Assembly (NCBI RefSeq): GCF_003590095.1
Contig: NC_039480.1
Span: forward strand, 721,328 to 785,327
Origin: Trichoplusia ni
Taxonomy: Eukaryota > Arthropoda > Insecta > Lepidoptera > Noctuidae
DNA length: 64,000 nt
Reading direction: 5' to 3'
The position numbers and the translations under genes were made by a program. The notes below the pieces were generated by a model that was not told the DNA's origin, made no database searches, and saw only the letters and a program-made list of their open reading frames with translations. Positions 1-10,420 of this stretch are shown here, in pieces; position 1 is the first letter of the stretch, and each line of letters begins with the position of its first letter.

Positions 1-548
1 AGTAAAGGGAGCCAAGGGAGGCCTCTTTTCTGTCGAATATGGCTGAATGTTGTCTTAGTTGTGATGCTTTTGATTATCCATCCAGCCTGAATAACGTTGA
101 AGAAGCTAAGGAATTCAAGCAACCTTTAAAATTAGGAAACGTCGAAACATTCTTAAAGTCTGACCTTACGGTTAATAGGCTTACCATTTCAATTGTTACC
201 TAATTCCGCATGCAACATAAAAAAGTATTAAAAGAATGGATGTCAACTAGAAATAGTCGAGTACAATATGGCACTATTCCATTGGTATCCAAGACCAGTG
301 TCTTTTATTCTGAACGACAAATAAAACCTTGTTTATGACCGATTAGGTAGTTCACCGCGTTTTATGTGTTTTATTCCCATCGGTCTTCCGTCATTACACA
401 TAAACACTTTGATGGTATTCTCTACTTTAGTTGTTGTCCTTGTATTGACAACGTTGATCTTTCTGTCTTGTGGAGAGTGATCTTTGCCTCATGTTATCAC
501 TATTTTCTCAGTTAATATTTGACTCACTTATGTTTCTTTTCATTGCAG
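1..548. other. non-coding stretch at window edge
   Basis: No repeat or RNA gene recognised. A plus-strand frame is open from base 6 to a stop at 201-203, with an ATG at 39. It has no convincing splice donor and a composition typical of chance frames. It could be the tail of an exon cut by the window edge, but nothing supports this directly. Confidence 0.4.
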
Positions 549-597
549 GTACGTTTTCTGCAGATGCTAATAAGCATGATTTGTTAACATCAATCTG
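549..597 (+). CDS. candidate internal coding exon A (49 bp)
   Basis: A pyrimidine-rich acceptor ending ...ttcattgcag is followed 49 bases later by a strong donor, ctg|gtaagc. Only one of the three frames is open: two leading bases, then 15 codons (TFSADANKHDLLTSI), then two bases left over. That end phase is the one needed to join candidate exon B at 29668. An alternative acceptor lies at the inner ctgcag (exon from 564). The peptide was not recognised. Chance splice-like signals are common in DNA of this length, so this needs transcript support. Confidence 0.22.
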
Positions 598-1765
598 GTA
601 AGCTGTGTCACTTTCTTGGTTTCGGCAAAGAGATACCGAATGTCTGTATTCAAGAGTATGTCACATTTTAAACTTCAGCTACTTATCTCAATTTATATCA
701 CAGTCCAGCGTTTTAGCATAGCTCATTTAAATTCTAACATCAACTTTCAAAAAACCTAACAACACGCAGCTAGGGCTGTCAAACGACAAACGCACATGTC
801 AAACGTGAATAGTGTTTTAGCGACTCATAAAGATGTGGGCTGCGACACGGGAAATGCTTTATTGCCATACGTTTTTACTTTTCTGTTATGTTTGACCGCT
901 GCTATTATGCCAGTAGGCCAGTAAGTATTACTTTAAAACATTACCATACTGAACTACTCCACAAAATTTTGCGTTCTGTTACTGGCTGTAAAGTTGCAAT
1001 CTTGTTTCTGAAACTATTTCATTATTAGACTTGATGCTTCTCCATAAATTCTATGCTATGCTATTTTTGGAATGCAATAATCAACCATTTCATATTTTCT
1101 TTCCTTTTTCTGCTTTGTTATTTCCTCCAAAATAGCTTTAGTAAGAAAGCTTTGAGAGCAACTGAAATCCCACGCCACGTCAGCTCATGTGAAACCGGTT
1201 CAAGATCTTCAGTGCATCGAGCCAGTGGTGTCGTTAACATAGCCTAGTAGCAAAACATAACGTGAACAAAAGCCAGGCAGGCTTTTATCGTATATAGGCA
1301 AACGATTTGTTGCTACATCTATAAAATCGTTTAATGTAGTCCTGTCTCCTACCGGGGCTTCCTTCTTGGTTGTCTTTGTCTGGATGTTGTCTTTGAGGTT
1401 TTACTTGAGCAAAACGTGTTTATTAAAATTCTAGAATTTATGGGTATAAGCTGTTTGTTCTGTTTTAACGTTCTAATCTTTTCCATGTTAGAACTGTCCT
1501 CAATCTGCCACCGCTCGTAAATTCTGGAGTTCCTTCGTCAGCTCATCTCCGTCAGTTTCGTCAATACCCGCAGCATTCCGCCATTTAAACGTCACCTATC
1601 ACTCAAACTTCAACTATCTATTTCTCGATATAATTAATCTCTCCTGGCAAAAGCATTAAGCCCACAATAACAGCTGTTGCACTCCGAGTTGACACATTTT
1701 GTGAGTTTGTTTATGATTTTACAAGTGGCCGTGACTGCGTGTCGTCTGTCGTTTCTCTCGACACC

Positions 1766-1777
1766 GGCGCACGCGCA
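1766..1777. promoter_or_regulatory. NRF1/Ewg-like GC palindrome
   Basis: GGCGCACGCGCA fits K-GCGC-NN-GCGC-R. It lies in a short GC-rich island (about 1730-1800) inside AT-rich DNA. Factor assignment is by motif resemblance only. Confidence 0.4.
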
Positions 1778-3638
1778 CGCGGTTTATGATTTTCGCGCGT
1801 CTATATTTCCTGTGGCTATCGGTCTGGCTAGGGTTGCCAGATAAATTTATGCGTCAGAGCGATTTATGTGCAGACACTTAGTTTTAGGAAGTTATTAATT
1901 TTTGCTTGCTCGTTATATTGTTCTAATCTGTTTTGTGGGAATGTTTATTCAGCTTTGAAAGCTGTTAACGATCTAGTGGTGCTGTGCTTATACCACTTGG
2001 CCTTTGGCCGCTTGGTATGCTTATTTGACACCGTAAGTAACAATTTTTTTTTCAATTTGTGTATTAGCTTCTCTTTCCTCATATCGTCTACCATATCAGG
2101 CTATCAGATGATCTATTCAAAACGTACTGATGGGCAACAGTATCAAGGGCACGCTTTGTTAATACACAAAAGCCTTATCAGTAGGCCCTATGAAAAACGT
2201 GAGATGTTGGTATCACCCACGCAGCCTGATTAACACGCCTCGCGGTATCTGCATAGTATAGCACTAAACGTTACCGGTACGTGACCACGAAGGAGGCCGG
2301 CTTGGGGTTACACTGTTGTCTGCTGCGGAACTTATCTAACATGCCTGACATGAAGTTGAGGTGCCCTTGTAGTTTTTTAGAAGTTATTTGGAGATTGATC
2401 AAAAGTTGCTTGATAACGGACTGGTTGTGTATTGTCCTGGTGCAAGGGAGGTAGGAAAAAGTTAATCTACCTTCTATAGTCATTCAATGTCTTCATCTGT
2501 ATACAAATTTAAGGTGAAACGAAAACGCTTCTTGAGAGTAGCCATAAGCAAAAACGAGTTTTGCAATAAACTTATTTTACGACTCCTTATTTTTTGCCTT
2601 CAGATAAGGAACTTAATTTTAAACTTTCGAAAAGCCTAACCTTTCCAATAACCATCAATTAATCAGACCAATCACTGTCTAGAAAGTATCCCAAAGACCG
2701 AAAGCCCGAAAATTTTGGGAGCATTATTACAGCATCAGGGTCCTCCCACAATGTTGCGTAATGAATAGGGTCCAAGCAAATCAAGTTCTGCATAAGTTGG
2801 CGGACTATAGAGCTAATTAGGTGATAAATAACACAACGCCCAAACATCGTGCTTAGTAGTAATTGCCCGTAATTGCAATTTATAACGTCCAAGCAGTTGT
2901 TTATTGGATGCCCTCGATAGTGTTGATGGAAAGTTCGACGGATTTAGATTTAATTGGTCACTTTTTAACATTTAGATTTATGGTTGAGGTGCTGTTGAAT
3001 ATTTTTATGGTTCCTTGTTTCTGTTTTGGTTTACTCTGAGTTGGGTGAGGAATTTGGAAACTCGTGGGTGTTACCCTACGGACTTTTGAGAAGATTGTTT
3101 TCTATTCTTTGAATTAACCTGCATATCAGTTAAATGCGAATTAAAGTTTCTTTTTTCGAAACATGATATGTTTTTATTTCTTCAAAAACCTCGATGTCAT
3201 ATTCTTATCCTAATAAAAACCTGTAGTAAGTAATATAGATAGTATAAGTCCTGCAACTAAAGTCACACAATACGCTGATCACATTCACGCACCAAGAATC
3301 AATTTATTCCCCGAACGGAGAGAACAAATTTTCGTCTCCAAAATTTGAATAATCCTCTCTAAAACGGTACAAACAGGACCAGTGGTTACCGCTCCGGGAT
3401 TCGTGGAAATCATACATTTATTTACTTTCCTTCGTCCCCATTCGCTTTTGGTACTCAAATCAACATTGTATGTTAAATAAAACCGTCTCTTTGAATTTAT
3501 TACGGACCCCTGAAATAAAATGGCGATAATATCGTTAATGTTGTTAATATTTTTTCGCGGCGGTGTAAAAAAAGTTGCGGCGCCGCGCCGCGGTGATTAT
3601 TTTACATAAATCATGTGCAACGCCATTAGTAGGACAAA

Positions 3639-3650
3639 TGCGCTTGCGCG
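3639..3650. promoter_or_regulatory. NRF1/Ewg-like GC palindrome
   Basis: TGCGCTTGCGCG fits the two-half-site pattern. A separate CG-rich patch (gcggcgccgcgccgcgg type) lies about 50 bp upstream. Confidence 0.35.
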
Positions 3651-5274
3651 GTTCCTTCTCATTTGCATATTAACTAGGCAAAGTTGCTATCGCTTTAACT
3701 GTAAGGAAGGGGATTTTTGATTTTCCTCTAGATATGATGGAAGATATCACGTATCAATACAGCTCGAATTAGAAAGGTAATTATTAGCGGATGTTATACG
3801 TAATGCATACGTAACACTATGTGCTATAGACATTAATAAATCATTTCACACATTCCCTAGGAAACTGCTAATCTAATTTAAATTATACATTATGTCAGCT
3901 TGTAAAGAAATTACGTGTACTTCTTTTTGTAAACACGAGAGATATCCTTTTATTGTTGGATATTTTTTATTTAAATGGCCATATACCAGTTCCTTGTCAT
4001 CCCGTCGCCATTTAAATATCGTACAGGACCATAAATGCTTCGGACCCTTGACCCAGTATGTTACAGAGCTTTCTTCTGTCATTTTTGGCGAATAATTTTA
4101 ATAATTCCGCCATATTTATTCAGGCGTCTCGTGTCTGCCTTGTTTTGGAGACTATTTCCATATTGTGTGGAAGTACTTGCTTGTTGGTACTTCCAGTATT
4201 TACATGGCTATTTAAACTGTTAGCGGTAAAGATAAAAGCATTATGATATTACATGAAAGTATAAAATTACTTCATTTATGTTTAAGGAGACTTTTGTGCA
4301 TAACAATTTGTGAACAAATCGTTCATACATTTGGTTTATTAAGGAGCAAATCGTGTTAACTTGTACTTTTATATTTAGAAAATAGAAATGAGTCCTCGAC
4401 TTCCACTGACTGGTGCTTGAAATGGCGCCAAAACATACCCTAAACGTCGCTTGAAGTCACATTTGCTTCAATGTTCGTTCGTTTGCTCCATAATTTACGG
4501 TTAACAGCCAACCTATTTCTCTTTCCCTTACAAATTGCTGGATTTGTAAGCTAGTAAATCAAATACACTGTGTTTTTCACCCATTCTATGATCCACTTCA
4601 AAAATGGTATATTTCAAGTGGAGCAAGTAAGAAATCGGATCAGGTAAAATTGCGAAGAGTCACTTGTTGTCGAATCATTCCATTTACTTTTTACAATCGT
4701 AAAGATTGAAAACGATTCTCAGCCTTTGTATTTGGGTGTGCAGAAAAAAATTGTCATCGTTTATTCAAAGTCTGACTCAGGTGTTCCATAAGCGTTCCAT
4801 TTTACCAATTTATGAACGAACCACCAAAAAACTCGTTCCGAAAATTGCATTTGCTTGAAGTAAGGTTTTTTGAAATTGTGACCGGGTCAGCGGACAGGTC
4901 GCGGTGACATTTACTTAATGAAACGAATGGCGGGAACTTGAAAAGTAAATTATCTACTTTTGCCGCGTTGTATCGAGAGTTTATCGCGATTCGCGAAATA
5001 TCGAGTATTGCGTGGTTCGCTTTCGCTTTTTTGATTGAGCGTATGTCTTTATGAATTTAATTAATCGATGCATGTTGCTTTTGGTTAAAACCGGTGAATT
5101 GATGAATTCGAAAATCGGAATATCAATCAGAAGCATACGTTAATTCAGACTACTTTAACTATAAGGGGTTACTATTTCAAAGTCCTCTTTTTGCATCCAA
5201 ATTTTGGGCATACACCTAAATCCAGATCAAACGTAACATATATTGGTATTAATAACGCTATAATTTAAAATACC

Positions 5275-5365
5275 CATACTGCAATCGATACCCAACAAAC
5301 GGGGTTCGAAGTCACGACCTCTCGATTGCCAGTCGTCCCATTAAACTATAACAATTGAGTACACA
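5275..5365 (-). mobile_element. tRNA-headed SINE relic
   Basis: On the minus strand the order is TAGTTTAATGG (A-box-like), an anticodon-arm-like stretch with GGCAATCGAGAGGTCG, then GACTTCGAACCCC (B-box-like). This is the layout of a tRNA-derived pol III promoter. No acceptor-stem pairing was found, so it is a SINE head rather than a functional tRNA gene. The body and tail could not be delimited. Confidence 0.45.
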
Positions 5366-5799
5366 AATGGTGATACATGAATACATGGTCGGCATTTTAA
5401 TGTACCTGTCACAACATGTACTATAATTATCCATGTTTGGCAATATTTGACATTAAACATGTATTAATGTCGACGGAGTCAGAACAATATCTGTAGGACA
5501 AATGTATTATGATAATGTCAGAGCTTCCAAACTTAGCCCAACCTTACGGTAGAATATAAATGGTAGTTTAGTAGAATATGGTTAATGGTGACGTGGAAAT
5601 GAGTTAAACACGAACAAGCTTCCGATTTCTTTTGCGAAATTTTGCATGGCCTTGGAAGCCATTGACTTCAATTTCTAATTGTGAATTATGGAACGTAATT
5701 GTGTTTTAAAACAGAATGCTCTTTTTATATGTAATGTCGATGTGTGTTTTGGGTACTATAGTAATAATACATACACAATACGTACAAAAGTACTAAATA

Positions 5800-5965
5800 C
5801 CTAAGGTCAGAGACCTAAACAATGTTTCTCTCATTGAGTTTCTTGCCCGTTCTTCTCCATAAGAATGACACTTTGGAACCGTGAAACTGTAGTGCAACAT
5901 TATTGTAACGTTTTAAAAGAGCCTTTGAAACGGCCTATTTGAAATAAAAACTTTTGATTTTGACT
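5800..5965 (+). mobile_element. non-LTR retrotransposon 3' end
   Basis: The run from ttgagtttcttgcccgttct to aataaaaacttttgatttt resembles the 3' untranslated end of a common lepidopteran LINE as I remember it. It has the conserved gagtttcttgccc block, a 'gcctttgaaacggcctatttg' type segment and a terminal AATAAA with ttttgatttt repeats. The ORF is absent, so this is a 5'-truncated copy. Clade assignment (Jockey or CR1-like) is uncertain. Confidence 0.5.
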
Positions 5966-8639
5966 TCTTCTTCTATTACAATATAAATGTCAAAACACTT
6001 TTCGTCATCAATATCGACAACATCGTCAAATGCCCTTCCTTATGCCACTTGTCAAATAAGATTAAACCTTCTTTCTGGTCTACCTGTCAAGGGATTATCG
6101 ACATTGCGATGTGGCCTGAAGTCAAACTGGTCAAGTGGATTATATGTTGCCACAAGTAGTTCAGTTCTATGCTACACTTAAATACCACTTGTATCATTAG
6201 GACATAGCTTACGTTCAGTAACTGTTAATTTGTGAACGAGAACATCCCCAATGATAAATCTATATTATCTAAATATGCTGTAGATTAGGTTACTTCCAAA
6301 TTTAATTTAAAATGTCTTCAAATAAAACCATTGACTCAGTGAAATTCATGTTGTAGGTAACTTCTCAGAAATATTTTTTGTTTAATTTGCAGAAGTTTTA
6401 CAATTTGAGCCAATAAAGTATTAATCACTTTATTTGTTTAAAAGATCAAATTAGAAACCTGTCTTGACCTAGTGATGGCAGTAGGTCCAGACATGGATAT
6501 AAAACTGTTAAAATTCTTCTGTTTTACGGTATATTTTTAACAAACATTACTAAATTGTCTTGTGCAATCATTTCGTGTGAATTATTAACTTCCTCAGACA
6601 CGTCATCGGTAGCCTAATCTGTTCTTTTTGTGTTAGGTTAGTTATTTCTGGTTTCGAAGTCTTTGAATGCTTCTCCATTGCACATAAAGCATTTGTCTCC
6701 TCTTGTTCTTGATGATGCCTGCTAATGATATTCAGATAATCTGCATTTTTGTGTTTTTTTCCTTTTTCTATTTGGTTTCTTTAATAGTCTTCCTTATTTT
6801 AGCCCCATTTTTGATCCATATCTTTTTTTTAAATTAGTTCCTCAATTTCAGATTCTCGCTTTCAGTTGTTTTTTTTTACATCCTTGACTATGAGGATAAA
6901 TTTAATGAAATACTTCTTGTAAATCTTAGGGAATGTGGCTTGCTATGATGGACAGTGATTTTTACTTGTAAGTAAAAAGTGGTTCCAAAGGTCAACCGCG
7001 GCGTAAGCGATAACTGGTTGTTCTTAACGTGCAGTTAATTTGCCGATACCGAGAAGTAATTACTTATGTATTTATGTACAAGCTGTATTGTTCATAGTTT
7101 TTTGTCTGAAGGTTTTTCTATTTGTAAACGGGATTTTGATAACTGGACTGACAGCATTGATTTTATTATCCCTTGGTCCAGTATGTTCAGTATCATGTCA
7201 TGATATTGATCTTGTAGCAGATATGTTGATAAGGTAACGTTTTTTGTGTTCCTAACTTTTGATAACGATTTTCACAATTTAAGTGAAAGTTTTTCTTATA
7301 TGCTACCACTATTATCTCACGAAATTTTAGTAGGAAACTTCATTGTTGTACTTATTATATGCACCTTCCTACTTATAATAGGTATCAGTTTAGAAATTTT
7401 CATCAAATTACTTAGAAATGTCTAGATATTTAACTACATTAGAACTAGCAGCAAATGTATTAACAATTTCGCTACTCACTACCATTATCCAGCCACTAGT
7501 CAAACGAAATACTATAATTTAAAATTATCAAAATAAAATTACCGGTCAACATTGCGAAATGTAGTCGGCAAAAACTTTGAAAAATCTTTCGTCTTGTTTC
7601 ACTAATCGCGTTTTGGTGAACAGGCACAATATAACTGTTACTTTCACTTGAAGATAGTAAAATTAATAATTGCACGTATTCTGTTACTTTCGATAGTAAA
7701 TCTTCGTATTTTGTTGGCTGGAATAGTGTCTCATCACTTCCTATGAATGTATAATTATTTAGAAGCCTGATTGTAATTCAAGAGAAATGAGTTTTTAGTT
7801 TCATTTGATTTCCGAATCGTACTAATACTTATGTGCGCTGCCATACTGCCCAGTGGGACACCAAATATGTTATGTAAATATTGTGTTTTAGAAATATAAG
7901 AAATGAGATCATGAAGTTCTCATAATACTATAAAAATAAGAATATATTTGGTAGAAACAGAGTTATTATTGTTGCTATGGATTTATTACAATCTTTTGTA
8001 TCACTGTATTCCATATGAAAATAATGACTCACAACAGCCATGGCTGAATACGGATACATCAGCACCCTTAAGGGTATGAAGAAATAAATGCAAAATTATG
8101 AGTGCCCTTAATAAAAACTATACCATAAAGTGAAATAAAAATTCCTGTTCCTCACCACCTCAGGTCTCACCATACGTGGAAACCAGTAACTCAACACTTG
8201 ACACCTCACATTAGCATATCTGGAAGGTAATCAGATCCCAGCCAGCCGTTGATTTGTCAACACAACTTATTGCACAAGCTTATTAAGTTTTATTTGGGAC
8301 CAAATATCATTGTGCTTAGTTTCAAGTTATGATTGCTTCATTTAAGTCGAAACTTGATCTGATATTTTAATGTATTTCTTCATTCCGAAGCGGTAATGAT
8401 TTAAAGAGACACTTGCATTGTCAGAAACCTGTTGGTATCACTTAGACTTGATCCTGAATATTAATTTTGGTTGCTAAACTGCCTTCGGACCCTAAATCGA
8501 ATAGATAATTGTCTGTAGTCAAATATTGTTTAATGGTTACGGTTCGCAATATTTGATAATAGTCTCGTTTTGTTCATTGATTGATGGTTGTCTTTTGTTG
8601 AGCTTTGTGTAATGAATTATTTGTTTGATATACAATTAA
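5966..8639. other. AT-rich non-coding stretch
   Basis: No gene, RNA or repeat family was recognised. Short poly-T runs occur at about 6757-6870. Open frames at 5987 and 7040 (64-65 codons) have no supporting context. Confidence 0.5.
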
Positions 8640-8757
8640 TTAATGACCTGAAAAAGGTAGGTGATCGAATGTAGAAGGTTGAGGACCGGGTGTTGTGGTG
8701 CAACTTGGGGAAGGCCTATCTCCAACAGTGGATCTCGATAGACTGAAATGATTGATT
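8640..8757 (+). mobile_element. RTE-like LINE 3' end (broken)
   Basis: Bases 8681-8746 translate as the C-terminal tail of an RTE-like polymerase ORF: E-D-R-x-L-W, then G-K-A-Y-x-Q-Q-W-x-S-I, then a TGA stop. The usual short repeat tail follows in degenerate form (aatgattgattaat). An in-frame TAG three codons upstream of the matched block and the loss of sequence further upstream show a dead, 5'-truncated copy. Confidence 0.6.
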
Positions 8758-8801
8758 AATAGAATTAATTATGTATGTTCTGCCAGTTCAGTGTTGTATC
8801 A

Positions 8802-9004
8802 TAGTGGTTTCTTAGGTTTACGCGAATGTTAGACATTGAAATGAAACTACTTTTACGGATTTTATCGCGGTTTAATTTTTGTTTTTAGTTCCCGACGTTT
8901 CGACACCTTTGCAGGTATCATGGTCACGGGCAGACACGGCAGTCTGCCGTCGGGAACTAAAAACAAAAATTAAACCGCGATAAAATCCGTAAAAGTAGTT
9001 TCAT
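8802..9004. mobile_element. palindromic Penelope-like insertion
   Basis: Two perfect 61-bp inverted arms (8837-8897 and 8948-9008) flank a 50-bp centre. The 15-bp sequence ttcagtgttgtatca occurs directly at both sides (8787-8801 and 9005-9019), as expected of a target-site duplication. On the minus strand the centre reads TGATACC-TGCAAA-GGTGTCGAAACG (8920-8895), which resembles a degenerate hammerhead ribozyme core of the type found in Penelope-like elements. No reverse transcriptase remains. The palindrome, the duplication and the arm sequence are seen directly. The Penelope assignment is inferred. Confidence 0.5.
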
Positions 9005-9019
9005 TTCAGTGTTGTATCA

Positions 9020-9887
9020 GTTAATGCATAGGTACTGCATTACGCGTTTACTGCTATATGGCAAAATTTTCAGTAACTTTTAAAAGGGGATAGGTTTCAT
9101 GCCAAGTCCATTCAAAATTCATGTTTTCTTTTAATTTATTCTACTTTAATCTTTAGTAACAATTCCTTATTGTTAAAAATATTACGATACAGTAGTGAAT
9201 AAGTCTTAAATACACTAGGTCCAAGTTTTCTTTACCTTTGACTTATTCTGGTAATAAACATAACATTAAATTGATCTGTTATGTACCCAATGACCATTAA
9301 TAACATTCTCAACTGCTTTACCCAAGAAACAAGGATCCACGTTCGACTGTCATATTGTCTTCATAAAGTACTTATTTCAGTATTGCCAACTTTTTCCAGT
9401 ATTTTATTTAGTTTCTTTTTGGTTCCGTATCTTGTGTTGCTCACTTTAAAAACGAAATGCGAGTGTTGCCCGCTTTGCGAAATGCGACAAGTATTGCCAA
9501 GATACTTTTTTTGTGAACCGTGTGAATTTTGGTGTGTTGGTTTGAGAGGACAATGATATTTTTAAATGTATGTTACCTTTTTTATTCTTGGAGTTGCATG
9601 TTATGTAGGTAAGATATATTATTCGGATTAGGGTTAAATGTTGGGTTTAGTCATATTTGCTGTATTTTATGTGAAGCTTTTTATTTGAATGTAGACGTAT
9701 CAATGACTCATGATTTATTTATGATTATTTGTAGTTGTTTTCCGTAAATATTCATTAGTGTTAAATTAGACTTCACCAATAAATAAGCTTTTCAAACACT
9801 TAATTCAAATTATTCAACAAGAAATTAACAAAACTATTTCTTACCTAGAGAACTTTCATATCGTTTGATCTGGTTCGTCTCGTGTCG
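9020..9887. other. AT-rich non-coding stretch
   Basis: No repeat or gene recognised. A 91-codon frame at 9281-9556 is rich in Cys, Leu and Phe like other chance frames here and has no splice or promoter context. Confidence 0.5.
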
Positions 9888-9975
9888 GTATCGTTGGTGA
9901 CGTCACCGGCGCAGGCGCACGAGGGCGCGGTGTAGGCAAATCGCCGGCTAATTGCAGCCCCGGGCTGCGGCCGAT
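9888..9975. promoter_or_regulatory. GC-rich island with CRE and NRF1-like sites
   Basis: A perfect 12-bp palindrome GGTGACGTCACC (9896-9907) contains a full CREB/ATF site. It abuts GGCGCAGGCGCA (9908-9919), an NRF1/Ewg-like site. More CpG-rich sequence and the palindrome-like ccccgggctgcggcc follow. The surrounding DNA is AT-rich. This is a good candidate enhancer or promoter, but no TATA or clear initiator was seen. Confidence 0.4.
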
Positions 9976-10109
9976 CAAAAAAATAATTCTACCTTTCTCC
10001 GTAGTTGTAAGGCACGAGAAATGGATTTTGAAAAGTTTTATTTTAAGCGTAATTGTGAGCATGAGAAGTGACGCCAGGCTTTGTGGCACCTTTTGCTCTT
10101 TTTTTGAGA

Positions 10110-10420
10110 GGTTTTGGAAAATATCCTTAAAATTTTCACTTTATTAAATTTTCTAATATTTGCAGAAGCACTGAGTAAAGAACTTTGGCAAGTAGCAGTT
10201 GTACAAATATTATACAAACAATTGTCCCACAAAACGACAATCTCCCGCAGAGCAATGGACACGCGCCCAGGCCCAAGCTTCATTTCGGCTAAGATTACTC
10301 CAGTATCGAGCGTTCCCAGTAATTCCTTTAATTCCACGTTGGGTCCCGGACCCCTTAATATCCCTTTTTGTTGACCCGCGTGTAGGCATTTTGACCAAAT
10401 TGTTCAATATGAGATTATGA
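10110..10420. other. GC-elevated segment with overlapping open frames
   Basis: Frames on both strands stay open here: plus 10114-10374, 86 codons; minus 10337-10038, 99 codons from a GTG. An acceptor-like ttctaatatttgcag ends at about 10165. The core (about 10250-10385) has higher GC than its flanks. None of the peptides was recognised. Overlapping open frames on both strands are what moderate GC alone gives, so no CDS is called. Confidence 0.25.

Larger units (their letters stand above)
598..5270. other. AT-rich non-coding stretch
   Basis: Apart from the GC palindromes listed separately (1766, 3639) there is a CG-rich patch at about 3555-3595 and an ATGGCGCCAAAA motif at about 4422-4434. 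The sequence gggttgccagat near 1829 recurs near 60935. The open frames of 60-120 codons here have low-complexity hydrophobic composition and no splice context, and were not annotated. Confidence 0.5.

Noticed and set aside
1868..2230. 121-codon plus-strand frame
   Set aside because: Within chance length for this composition. Phe/Leu/Ser/Cys-rich, no splice or promoter context, no recognised domain.
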